DNA from: Blastomussa wellsi
Lineage: Eukaryota > Cnidaria > Anthozoa > Scleractinia > Plerogyridae
Reading direction: 5' to 3'
Assembly (NCBI GenBank): GCA_947652115.1
Contig: OX393568.1
Location: 14,471,947 to 14,535,946 of the forward strand
Length of the DNA: 64,000 nucleotides
Numbering within the stretch: position 1 is the first letter of the stretch; every line of letters starts with the position of its first letter. The position numbers were made by a program, and so were the translations under genes. The notes below the pieces were generated by a model. The model worked only from the letters and a program-made list of their open reading frames with translations, was not told where the DNA came from and did not search any database. Of this stretch, positions 32,875 through 42,167 are shown one piece after another.

Positions 32875-33496
32875 TTATATAATATCATCGTCATCATCCT
32901 CCACATTTACATCGCTACTGCTCATCCCAACGCATCCAACACTTCTTGCCACTTCACAAATGTTACTTGCGGCTCTCTTCAACTGTAAGAGAAAGAAATG
33001 TCAGAGCGGTGAACCGTCGATGGCATCAGATTGACCAGGAGTTTGACAATTTGAAAGAGAGGATCTTTTCTTACTTATTCACATATTAATTACGTGTTTA
33101 GTTAGTTTATAAAAGTAAACAATTTCGTGTCTTTTAGACTTCGAGCGACGGTTAAGATTCGAACGACAGGCCTGGTGCGAGTGTAAAAACACTCCACTAC
33201 GGGCGTGCGAGGCTCGCGCGCTTCACACGCGGGAACACGCTTACGGCGCTTCGCGCCTTCCGTGAGGATCTGAAAACGACTGTTTTGCAGTGTACGTGTC
33301 TTTATACAAAGACACTTGCTAGGCAGAAACCTTAAAAGAAGATCCGGACTAATAATGTCATATACATGGCTTTTCTAACCTTTCCTCCCAACTCTCTTTT
33401 CCCAGGCGGTGTATAAAAATTCCAGCAGTGACTCTCGGTAATCAAAGTTGTAAGCAGAAGAAGAGCGGCAAGAACTACAACAGCTTGGATCTTCAT
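32875..33496 (-). CDS. Small secreted peptide, family copy 1 (two exons, complete)
   Basis: Exon 1 is 33380-33496 and exon 2 is 32875-32982, joined in phase 0 by a GT/AG intron of 397 bases, giving 74 residues. Exon 1 encodes a clear signal peptide (MKIQAVVVLAALLLLTTLI), then TESHCW and a short segment ending TPPGKRELGGK. GKR there is a classical amidation plus dibasic cleavage site. Exon 2 has LKRAASNICEVARSVGC, then a serine/aspartate-rich acidic tail. There are three cysteines in all, two spaced C-x7-C. A TATA box lies about 70 bases upstream of the ATG, and a polyadenylation signal (AATAAA, minus strand, about 32822-32827) follows the stop. I recognise no known family. The eight-cysteine coral SCRiP pattern is absent. 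Secretion is well supported; a neuropeptide, toxin or matrix role is open. Confidence 0.65.
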
Positions 33497-33566
33497 TCTT
33501 CAGAGGAAAGACCAGAAGAGCGGTTTCGACCTGAATTGCTTTTGAATGTCTCTCTCTCTCTCTCTC

Positions 33567-33574
33567 ACTTTATA
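33567..33574 (-). promoter_or_regulatory. TATA box of peptide gene copy 1
   Basis: On the minus strand, TATATAAA lies within GAACAATATATAAAGTGAGA. The equivalent position upstream of copy 2 has CATATAAATT, so the core promoter is conserved between the paralogues. A TC-dinucleotide tract lies between the box and the ATG here. Confidence 0.5.
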
Positions 33575-34104
33575 TATTGTTCCCGGCGACAAAAAGAAAT
33601 AAGCACTGACTCATTAAAAAGAGGCCCTGCCGGGGATAAAATCTTTGCTGGACGTTGCTTTTTGGAAAAAAGCCGCTTTTAGCAGGGCAATATTATCGAA
33701 TTATAATGTCTAATGTTCAAATTACCGACCTATCAAAAATAAACTCAAAGGAAAAATATAAAAGGAAATTCAAACATCCTTCGTCGTGAAAACTGCAACA
33801 GCAGTTAAACTCTGATCTATGACATCCGCCTTCAAAATCTCGACATTTACCGGCGACAACGCCAAAACAAACAGCGATCAGGTACAAAGAAACGGATCAC
33901 CCGCCTCCTTCATCAACACCACAAGTACAGAATGGCCTCTAATAAACAAACTTGGCAGATTTCCGCTCCATTTCTGTCTTTTAACTGTGGTAAAGATATT
34001 TCACTCACGTGATAGTGTTGAGGGAACCCTTAATACCACCCACGAGTCATATCACTACATTATTAACTCTTAGTAAATTCTCAACCTCGGTTATTGCATT
34101 TCTA

Positions 34105-34107
34105 TAG

Positions 34108-34152
<45 letters not shown>

Positions 34153-34262
34153 GTATAACAATATAATTTGGTTTTATCAACTGGGTTGATAATGTCAATT
34201 GGCCACCGTAAAGAGATTCAAGAGCTGACGTTTCGAGCGTTAGCCCTTCGTTGGAGCGAATC
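34105..34262 (-). mobile_element. pLTR of the Penelope-like element
   Basis: The unit starts TAGAGGGGGTAAGTTTCTAA and ends GCGAATC. It includes TTATCAACTGGGTTGATAA, an internal palindrome. It lies downstream of the minus-strand ORF and is nearly identical to 27916-28067 and the left part of 61919-62055. In the sense direction, a hammerhead-like arrangement (GATTCGCT, CCAACGA, stem II, GAAAC, GTCAGC, GAATC) spans 34215-34262, but the CUGANGA box is altered at two bases. Confidence 0.6.
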
Positions 34263-34351
34263 AAGGAATTGTGCGTCGTGTGTTTTTATATACAGAAAGA
34301 TGAAGCTTCGCTATTGGCTGGTGCCTGGTAACGTGAAAACTTCGGAATAAA

Positions 34352-36184
34352 TTAGTTGAATGAAAAGCGTTCGTTGATACCGTGAGGATTAAGAGTGCCG
34401 ATTTGAAAAATAAATTTTTGTTCTAGAGTTTTACGGCTTTCCGTGTTTCCTTGGTGAAGGGAAAGGCCGCAGACTGCCATATGTTGCTTAGAATGATTTG
34501 GGAGATTGAAGTGTCTCGCGACCGGTTTCGATGCGTTTTTGTCGTCTTTCTCTACGTCACGAAGGTGTTCTCGGAATCGGTCGCCAAGTCGTCTCCCTGT
34601 TTCGCCGATGTATATTTTTTTGCAAAGAGTGCAAGTTATACAGTAGATGGCATTGGCTGAGGTACAGGTGAAATGATCAGTGATTTTGATAGATCGCTTG
34701 GGTCCCGATATTTTGTCAACGTTGTGAATGAAAGGGCATGTTTTGCATCGTGCGCGAGCGCATTTAAAAGTTCCGGGTTGATCACTAGTTTGGAATGCAC
34801 TTCTGACTAAAAAGTTACCTATGTTTTTGTCGCGTTTAAATGAAATTGATGGAGGTTGCGAAAAGATTCTACCAGTGTCGGGATCATTTTGAAGTAATTT
34901 AAAGTTTTTGAGAATGATGGATTTAACTGCGTGGTTGTGAGGGTGAAATGTGAGTGTGTATGGAATTCTATCGTTGTTTTCTCTCTGTGACGTTTGTAGT
35001 GCTGACTGTCGATCAATTTGCTGGGCGCGATGATGGCCCGCTTGAACAACAGAAGCAGGATAGCCGCGTTTGTCGAAGAAATTGCACATTTCCTCTGATT
35101 CAAAGGAAAAATCAGAGTCGTCACTACAAAGACGGCGAAGTCTAAGAAACTGAGAATAAGGAATGGAATTCTTGACATGTGATGGATGTGAAGATGAATA
35201 CAACAAATAGCTATGAGAATCTGTGGGTTTGTAGTGCACACTGGTGCATAAACTGTTGCCTTCGATAGAAACTTTGATATCCAGGAATGCTAAGGAAGTA
35301 TCGGAAATTTCCCAGGTATATTTAAGGGCAGGATGAAACGAATTAACAGCGGTTATAAATTGATTAAGATCCTCTCTGGTAGAAGAGGTAGCGCCGATAC
35401 AGTCGTCAATGTAGCGACGATAGAGTTCAGGTTTTGGGCCGTTGTATTGATTGAAAAATTGGTGTTCAATGTAGCCTACGAAAAGATTGGCGTAGCTGGG
35501 TCCCATTTTGGTACCCATGGCCACGCCATTGATTTGTTTGTAATAATTGTTCGCGAATGAAAAACAGTTGAGTGTTAACACTAACTCAGCCAGGCGGAGT
35601 AATGTTTCCGAGCTTGGTTCCTTAACAGTGCGTAAATCAAAAAAATGTTTGAGGGCTAGAAGACCTTCGCCATTTGGGATGACGGTGTAAAGAGATGTAA
35701 TATCCATAGTGAAAATAAGTTTGTCTTCGCCCAGGAAATTGAAATCGCGAAAAATTTGAAGTGCGTGTTGACTGTCTTTCACGTATGACGGTAAAGATCT
35801 GACAATAGGTGCCATAATTTTGTCTAAATAGCTGGAAATGAGTTCGGTAGGGCAACTACAGGCAGAGACGATAGGTCGACCTGGGTTGTTAGGTTTGTGA
35901 ATTTTAGGTAAAAAGTAAATACACGAGGTTCTGGGAGTGGTAATGATGAGATTGGTAGCAGTAGCCGGCAATTCTTGTTTGACTATAAGGTCGTTAATAG
36001 TGCTCTTGACAATTTGTTGGTTAGTGGAGGTGAGATCTTTATCGACTTTAGCATAAAAAGAGGTGTCAGAAAGTTGCCGCAAAGCTTCTTTTTGGTAGAG
36101 GTCGGCCCGCCAAACAACTAAAGCGCCGCCTTTGTCAGCCGCTTTGATAATTATGTCTGATTGGACACAAATTGATTGGCTCAC
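34352..36184 (-). CDS. Penelope-like element ORF: reverse transcriptase plus GIY-YIG endonuclease (5'-truncated)
   Basis: This is an open frame of about 610 codons. Reverse transcriptase motifs in order are IIKAADKGGALVVW near the start, YFLPKIHKPNNPGRPIVSA, FTMDITSLYTVIPN, GVAMGTKMGPSYANLFVGY, and the catalytic YRRYIDD (about residue 260), followed by LAFLDIKVS and HYKPTDSHSYL. The C-terminal part has a CARARCKTCPF segment and a GIY-YIG nuclease (AIYCITCTLCKKIYIGETGR, then RFREHLRD), so it is an EN+ Penelope-like element of the Neptune/Poseidon type. There is no stop or frameshift across the frame and the catalytic aspartates are kept. The N-terminal portion normally found before the KADKGG motif is missing, there is no ATG at the frame start, and a stop lies just upstream, so the copy is 5'-truncated. 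A pLTR follows the ORF. It replicates by target-primed reverse transcription. Confidence 0.85.
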   Translation of the reverse strand: MSQSICVQSDIIIKAADKGGALVVWRADLYQKEALRQLSDTSFYAKVDKDLTSTNQQIVKSTINDLIVKQELPATATNLIITTPRTSCIYFLPKIHKPNNPGRPIVSACSCPTELISSYLDKIMAPIVRSLPSYVKDSQHALQIFRDFNFLGEDKLIFTMDITSLYTVIPNGEGLLALKHFFDLRTVKEPSSETLLRLAELVLTLNCFSFANNYYKQINGVAMGTKMGPSYANLFVGYIEHQFFNQYNGPKPELYRRYIDDCIGATSSTREDLNQFITAVNSFHPALKYTWEISDTSLAFLDIKVSIEGNSLCTSVHYKPTDSHSYLLYSSSHPSHVKNSIPYSQFLRLRRLCSDDSDFSFESEEMCNFFDKRGYPASVVQAGHHRAQQIDRQSALQTSQRENNDRIPYTLTFHPHNHAVKSIILKNFKLLQNDPDTGRIFSQPPSISFKRDKNIGNFLVRSAFQTSDQPGTFKCARARCKTCPFIHNVDKISGPKRSIKITDHFTCTSANAIYCITCTLCKKIYIGETGRRLGDRFREHLRDVEKDDKNASKPVARHFNLPNHSKQHMAVCGLSLHQGNTESRKTLEQKFIFQIGTLNPHGINERFSFN

Positions 36185-36208
36185 AAACTTCCGTTAATTA
36201 ACAATTAT

Positions 36209-36310
36209 TCATGAGCCCGCGTTGGATATGAGGTGATAAATAACCAACGAGCGCGTAGCGCGAGTTGGTTATAATCACCTCATATCCAACAAGGGCGAAT
36301 GGAATAATTG
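36209..36310. mobile_element. ~100-bp foldback next to the truncated element end
   Basis: GTTGGATATGAGGTGATAA pairs with TATAATCACCTCATATCCAAC, with a GC-rich loop (GAGCGCGTAGCGCGAG). Weaker pairing continues outward to AATTATTC on both sides. Confidence 0.5.
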
Positions 36311-36578
36311 CTTTACTAAATTCTCAACCTCGGTTATTGTCGTAGGAATTTTGTTGAACAATACACTGGTTCAGTTTATTTTTATACTATTAACATGCGG
36401 ACATTTCAGTTTGACCTAAACAAAGCGATTGTGTGAAAAGGCGGCAAATCAGTGGTGTCGTTGTTCGCCCTGTAAGTTGAATGAAACGCGTCAAAAAGGC
36501 GAGCGAGAGAATCAACTTCTTCGTAAATATTCCTGGCACAATCTCCTCTAAAGTCTTTATCGCAAACATCTTGATAAA

Positions 36579-36778
36579 NNNNNNNNNNNNNNNNNNNNNN
36601 NNNNNNNNNNNNNNNNNNNNNNNNNNNNNNNNNNNNNNNNNNNNNNNNNNNNNNNNNNNNNNNNNNNNNNNNNNNNNNNNNNNNNNNNNNNNNNNNNNNN
36701 NNNNNNNNNNNNNNNNNNNNNNNNNNNNNNNNNNNNNNNNNNNNNNNNNNNNNNNNNNNNNNNNNNNNNNNNNNNNNN
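36579..36778. other. Assembly gap (200 N)
   Basis: Exactly 200 undetermined bases, a conventional scaffold-gap length. ORFs drawn across it are meaningless. Confidence 0.98.
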
Positions 36779-36779
36779 C

Positions 36780-38870
36780 GCTCATGGATGATTGGCTGAA
36801 TGTAGAAAAGTTAGTTGAATAAAATGAGAAGAGGAATTGATCATTGTGGTATTTTTCTTGATACAGCAATAAAAAAACAGGAAAATAAACATATTTTGAC
36901 GCATCGGTTCTGATGTCAAATGGTTGCTTATTGACAGCCTTTAGGTAGCTGAATTCAATCTCTCGTAAAGTCGTTTTTAAAAATTATAAATACTTATTCA
37001 TTACATATTTGAAAATTTCAACAGAGTGCAACAACAAAAATCAAGATGATCACTGCTCCTATTAGGAGCGTTTTCTTTCTTATTATGTCCACTGAAATAC
37101 TTACTACCATAATATAGCACATACAAGCTAACAGGAGGCATTCCAGCTAACAGTCATCTATATACATGCAGATTATACATTTTTTGCTCAGTTATAAATC
37201 GTTACCGAAGCAGGACACACGTTTGGTAGAAGTACAGCATGATAAACTGAATGAAAGTTCAATAGGTATAAGCTGGAACAGTTAGGATAGCTTATACTTC
37301 AAGTAAACATTGCAAGATTTGTATTTTATCAGTGGAGACAAATTAACACATTCCATGTTTTTGTTCCTTTATGGTGGGGTCTAGCGGATTCATTTGATTG
37401 CAGTCCTAATATAAGGACTGACGTTACTCTACATGTATATGAACATGATACAGACCTGCTAATTTTAAGTTTCTGTATTTCTGAATTCCACTGTAAAGCT
37501 ACAGGTTCATGTCTACAGTTAAGGTTTGACGTATGTAGAGAGTTCAGATGGATTTCACTTGTTGGCAACCTGGACTTTAAGAAACATGCATGGACAATGT
37601 TGTAGTTATATATACAGCTTGGAGAGCCATTTTATATACTAGCAAACAATGTCTTTTGCAAGGAATTACTTTCACCAGTTTAAGGTTTATACGGTTTAAC
37701 TTAATTGAACACTTCCGAAAAGGGTTTTTCAGTGAACAGTACAACAAATGAATACAATAACAATAAAAAAATATATGTACAGTATAAAACTGTGTTAAAA
37801 CTATTCTTGTTTTAAAAACTCGTTCAACATCTTTGTGTTTAGAGTTTTCTTAAAGTTTGCGAGGCCTTTATACAGTTTTAAATCTTTGTCTAAAGAATTC
37901 CATAAGTTCACCCCATCCTATAATGGATGATCTCTGGCCATCAGTGGTTTTAAATAAAGGAATGTTTAGTTTAGCGAGTTTCTTGTTATTCGGTCAGATA
38001 TGTCTTCTTATGGCTAACTGTGACGTCAGGTAAGCCATTATGCACTTGAAAGCAAAAATAGTATCCAGTAGATAACACAAGTATTGAAAGCATCTTATTT
38101 TCTTTTAAGCAGGAGTATTCCACATCTATCTGTAATTCTCAGATTAATTCCATGACGTATTAAGGCTGGCTTGTGTTGTTAAAGCCAGATCCTACAAAGT
38201 CTGTTGATATTATTTTTTGGCAGCTTATAAACACGTATAGCATCAGTAACGGTATTGTTAATATTAACATCTGCATGATCTGCTTATTGTCACTTGCATA
38301 TTATACTGTACTTGTTATTGCAGTGTTCATCTTCACCTGCAATACACAATATCTTTTGTTTTTTGCTAGTTTCTGTAGTTTGCAGCCATTTTGCACTGCA
38401 TTATAAAATGTCAAACGTTGGCTGATTCTAGCTTGTTGGGTTTATTGTAAGGAAACGGCATTACTGTCAAACTATCTGCAGTATTATTTCGACAAATTAC
38501 AAAGCTGTTTTCTTAGAGTTGTAGTGTTCTTTTTCTTGGCGGACATTTATACAGTTTTCTTGTAAACATGAGCGATTTTCTCGTTGGTTTAAAGATTTCG
38601 AAGCGAGCATCGTAGCTTTCAGGATTTCAATGGTCATTGTCAAAGCGTGTTCCTTAGCTTAATAATTTTCCATTTTACAACTCCACGAAGGTAATCCTCG
38701 TTTGAAGAACAAAAACTATTCTGGTGCCGTGTTATGCTCTGTAATGGAAAGGAACCCTATCTAAGGATCACACCTCTAACAACTGCAAACTGTATTTGGC
38801 AGGCAGAAAGAAACAAAGACCTGTCCATGGCGAATAATTGATTGGAAAATGAGCTAACTAACCATTTCTC
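36780..38870. other. Non-coding stretch between the gap and peptide gene 2
   Basis: About 2 kb of AT-rich sequence. Short ORFs at 37329-37568 and 38173-38406 show no domain or splice context. I see no gene or clear element here. Confidence 0.4.
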
Positions 38871-38999
38871 AACGCATAAAAACAATTGTATGTTTCACAT
38901 TTTTATTTCCCATTTACGATTTTGTAACAATTAATTTGAGAGTTGCTTTGTTATCATCTTTATCAGTATAACATCATGACTTTTACATCAGTTTCATTG

Positions 39000-39539
39000 C
39001 TATTTCTTGCTTTCTTCAAAGACTGCCATTCTCGCGCATCCCACACTTCTTGCCACTTCACAGATGTTTCTTGAAGCTCCCTTCACTGACTGTAAGAGAG
39101 TAAATACAGTACAGTATGTGACTGAGTGAAATAATTTTGAGAGAGTCCAAAACGTTTAATAACATAAACAAAACAGCCCAGAAACATTTTGCGCGCTAGT
39201 CATGTTGAGTTGAGTTGAAACTCTGTGTTCTGTACAAAGGTTGTTTCTCTTTTTCACATGCTAGGCTGAAACCGTGAAATTTGGAAAACGATTTTCATTT
39301 TATTTAGTTTTACAACAGTGAGTTATGTATGTTCATCAGAAAAATCTCAATCAAGGCTACAGTATAGCCGGATTAAAAGGCCAAATAAACTGTCTTGTGA
39401 ACAAGATCACGGCTTTCCTAACCTTTCCTTTCAACTCTCTTTTCCCGTTAGGAACATGTACATGCCAACAGTTACTCTCAGTAACCAAAGCTGCAAGCAG
39501 AATAAGAGCGGCAAGAACTACAACAGCTTGGATCTTCAT
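39000..39539 (-). CDS. Small secreted peptide, family copy 2 (two exons, complete)
   Basis: Exon 1 is 39423-39539 and exon 2 is 39000-39089, joined in phase 0, giving 68 residues. Exon 1 is the same length as in copy 1: signal peptide MKIQAVVVLAALILLAALV, then TESNCW, HVHVPNGKRELKGK. Exon 2 reads SVKGASRNICEVARSVGCAR, then a short charged tail ending EESKK. Against copy 1, the signal peptide, GKREL and NICEVARSVGC are nearly invariant. The segment between CW and GKR has changed at almost every position (NFYTPP versus HVHVPN), as have the tails. That pattern suggests the CW-to-GKR segment is the variable mature product. A TATA box lies at 39602-39608 and AATAAA at about 38902-38907 on the minus strand. 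Function unknown. Confidence 0.65.
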
Positions 39540-39601
39540 TCTCCTGTGGATAACTCAGAACAGTGGGTTCGACTTGCATTCTTTTTGAATATCTCTCTTA
39601 A

Positions 39602-39608
39602 TTTATAT
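39602..39608 (-). promoter_or_regulatory. TATA box of peptide gene copy 2
   Basis: On the minus strand, GGAACAGCATATAAATTAAG holds the box about 65 bases upstream of the ATG, in the same context (GGAACA...) as in copy 1. Confidence 0.5.
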
Positions 39609-39769
39609 GCTGTTCCAGGCGCGAAAATGAAATAAAGTACTTTTTTGCTTACTTTGGCTAACGACCAAATAACCGAATCATTAACAAGAGGCCCTGCTAG
39701 GATAAATCTTTTTCGGATACCGATTTTTGGTCGTGTAGATCTTGTACATGCGAATATCTCACCCAAAAA

Positions 39770-39925
39770 AAGAAACATAATTTATAGGCTTTTCCTTGAC
39801 TATTTTCGGTGCGACTATTGCCTTAAATTTACTGTCGATACGGTTGTCGGTGCTTTAAAATGTTAAATTTGCCATCAGGACGTTGGCTAATGATTTCAAT
39901 ATCACAGCATGAAAGAGCAAATTAA
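39770..39925 (-). repeat. Upstream module shared among the peptide-gene copies
   Basis: AATTTATAGGCTTTTCCTTG and a later GCTAATGATTTCAATATCAC block recur at 28675-28880, and the first block recurs at 40965-41030. It lies about 250-400 bases upstream of peptide gene 2 in its direction of transcription, so it may be distal promoter sequence copied with the gene. Confidence 0.4.
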
Positions 39926-40468
39926 AGCTGGTTCTAGTACATTCTACTATACGCAGTTCTTAAAATGTCTAAACTCCATGAGCACCCGACATTCAAAGAA
40001 ACATAATACAATGGGATAACCGAATGATCAACGTATTTTTAAATTTATCAAAATACTGATTGATATCCAAATAAGTTTCGTTTCAATGTTTGTTCATATA
40101 CTTATCATCCGGATAATTAACACTGAAGTCTACAGGGCCATTCAAACAAACCATTTAAACAATATTCCAGTTTTAAACTTTGTCTTAATGGTTATAAACC
40201 TGCTACTATTCCCCGACAAAGCTGCGAAAAATTAAATGAGACATTTGCACAAACTCCCGCTGAATTTCTTATCATTCTAAAATGCCACCAGCTCAGTAGT
40301 ATTTGGGAAATGCCGATGTCAATTTAATACAAAAAAGTCGCAACAATTTTCTCTCAAATGAGACCACGTCATATTCATAAACAGTACATGCCCGTACATT
40401 TTTGAAAGGTGTAGAGTAAAACAGTCACACGTGGAGGTTTCACCTTTTTATTTCTTATTTACGATTTT

Positions 40469-40546
40469 CTACCGGGTTATAGTGCCGTCCCTTACTCTCC
40501 CGAATCCAAAACTGCTTGTCACATCACAAAAGTCTCCGTTGAACTT
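40469..40546 (-). pseudogene. Diverged exon 2 of a third secreted-peptide copy
   Basis: After an acceptor-like CTTCGTTAG the frame reads KFNGDFCDVTSSFGFGRVRD, then ends at TAG at 40469-40471. It aligns with NICEVARSVGC of the other copies but has lost the second cysteine (phenylalanine instead). The 3' flank (CGATTTTCTA, then TTTTTATTTC) also matches the 3' regions of copies 1 and 2. No exon 1 with the conserved signal peptide was found upstream, so this is probably a dead copy. Confidence 0.5.
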
Positions 40547-40957
40547 CTAACGAAGAAAATGAAGAGACAGAAAAACCTAAGCATTTAATTTACATGTTGG
40601 GTTTTTGTGAAAATCCCTTTCATGGCGGGAAAGCTGGAAGATATTCTTCTTCACGTTTAGAGGACCAATCCGTTAACAAAAAGCCTCAAACAACCGATGA
40701 ATTAAATGAAACACCCTCGCGCCTTGGAAATCTGCGAAGGGACTTTAAATAGTGATAAATGACAACGTTATCTGGTTATTGAATATTCCGGACACAGCAA
40801 CGACACGGAACATTCGCCTACCTCACTCCACCAGCAGGGCCCTAAGTTAAGTTAGAGAAGACACTTACACTTGATTAAAGGAAAATTCAGTCGCCTTTAA
40901 TTATAAAGACCCGCAAAGAAAGCGATTTCGTACGTGCTGTCATGTCGGCATCTATGT

Positions 40958-41030
40958 TAAAGAAACATAATTTATAGGCTTTTTCGTTAACTACTTTCTG
41001 GGCGTCAGCTTGACTCTGCCTTTAAATATA
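40958..41030 (-). repeat. Upstream module copy near the third peptide relic
   Basis: AAAGAAACATAATTTATAGG and the following CTTTTTCGTTAACTACTTTC match 39766-39812, including the GCCTTTAAAT tail. It supports a block duplication covering promoter and exons. Confidence 0.45.
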
Positions 41031-41308
41031 TTCAAACAATTTTACCTCAAACTTCCCACTGCCATGAAGTCATCTCTTCTAAATTTGGTTGTTATATTTT
41101 TTCAGCCCGTTACTGAGATAACACCTTCGATATCACTTGAATATCTCAAACCCCCCGTTATCTCCCAAACACTTTGCGGTTTCTTTTTTGTCTCTGAGTC
41201 TGAGCCTGCAGTGGTTAAGGTTGGACCCGGAAGATTTTCCGGCCCTGCGGACCTTACATTAATGTGGGGGCCCATGCCCAATTTCGGGCCCTTCAAGCCT
41301 TAAAGTTT

Positions 41309-41367
41309 TCGCTCATAGGAGGGGGCGGCTCCTCCCCGGGCCCCTTCCTCTAGATCCGCCACTGACC
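41309..41367. mobile_element. hAT-type terminal fragment
   Basis: Reading on the minus strand, CAGTGGCGGATCTAGAGGAA and a GGGGCCCGGGG run is a typical hAT-like terminus. No matching left end was found within 1 kb, so the fragment is either truncated or a longer element was not resolved. Confidence 0.3.
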
Positions 41368-42167
41368 TGTGATAACACCCATATCAAGCAAAAGCAGCCA
41401 CAGCTGTACCGCCTTAATTAGCCTGCTACTCAGTTTGTACAAAGTCATTAACAGGTCCGTACTTCCACGACCTCGGGCCAATATTCCCCAGTACGGCCCT
41501 CGCGCTCGGTTAGTAAGAGGTTAGCCTTGCATGGACATGGACGGGTTCGCCTCTGTTATGAAGGGCAGAAACAACTTGGCTTGTGGTTTTGAGCGTGCTC
41601 TATACATTTAGACTACGAGCCCTGGGTGGGTACACCTACGCGTTAGCTACAGAAGCAGGTGCTAATGCAGCCTTTGAAACTCTTGCTTATTGTAAAAATT
41701 CCGCTAGTTTATACAAATTAAACGCCTAAATGGAAATCTGAACTTTTATTCTTCAATTTGCAGCTAACTCTTTTTATCTTTAAAAATGTAAATACGCTTA
41801 TAATTTTTAAATAGAATTTGAGCGCGATGCATGACTCTTGACGACAAGGGGTCCAAGGTGATTTTTCTCGGTAAAAGCTCGCTAAGAATAAGTGAAATAA
41901 ACTCATAATATCATAAAGTTCAATTTAGATCTTCAAAATTGTTGGTATATTGTTCTTTCGCTTCTATCCTGTTTTGTGTTTCAAAGACATGCACTTAAAA
42001 ATTTCCGCTAAACTAAACAGACATTGATTGGCTCCATTTAATGACGTCACAACAGCGACAACTCGCGCGACAAACTGGTGTTGATTTCACGCATCGCCGA
42101 CGCTACAAAAACAAAAAACTCTCTACACAGTCACGTTTTGTGTGTAGAGGAAAGAAACGGCTGCAAC

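Noticed and set aside
36390..36869. ORFs spanning the N run
   Set aside because: They cross an assembly gap and carry no information.
32875..39539. Peptide genes as coral small cysteine-rich proteins (SCRiPs)
   Set aside because: SCRiPs have eight cysteines; these peptides have three, in a different pattern.
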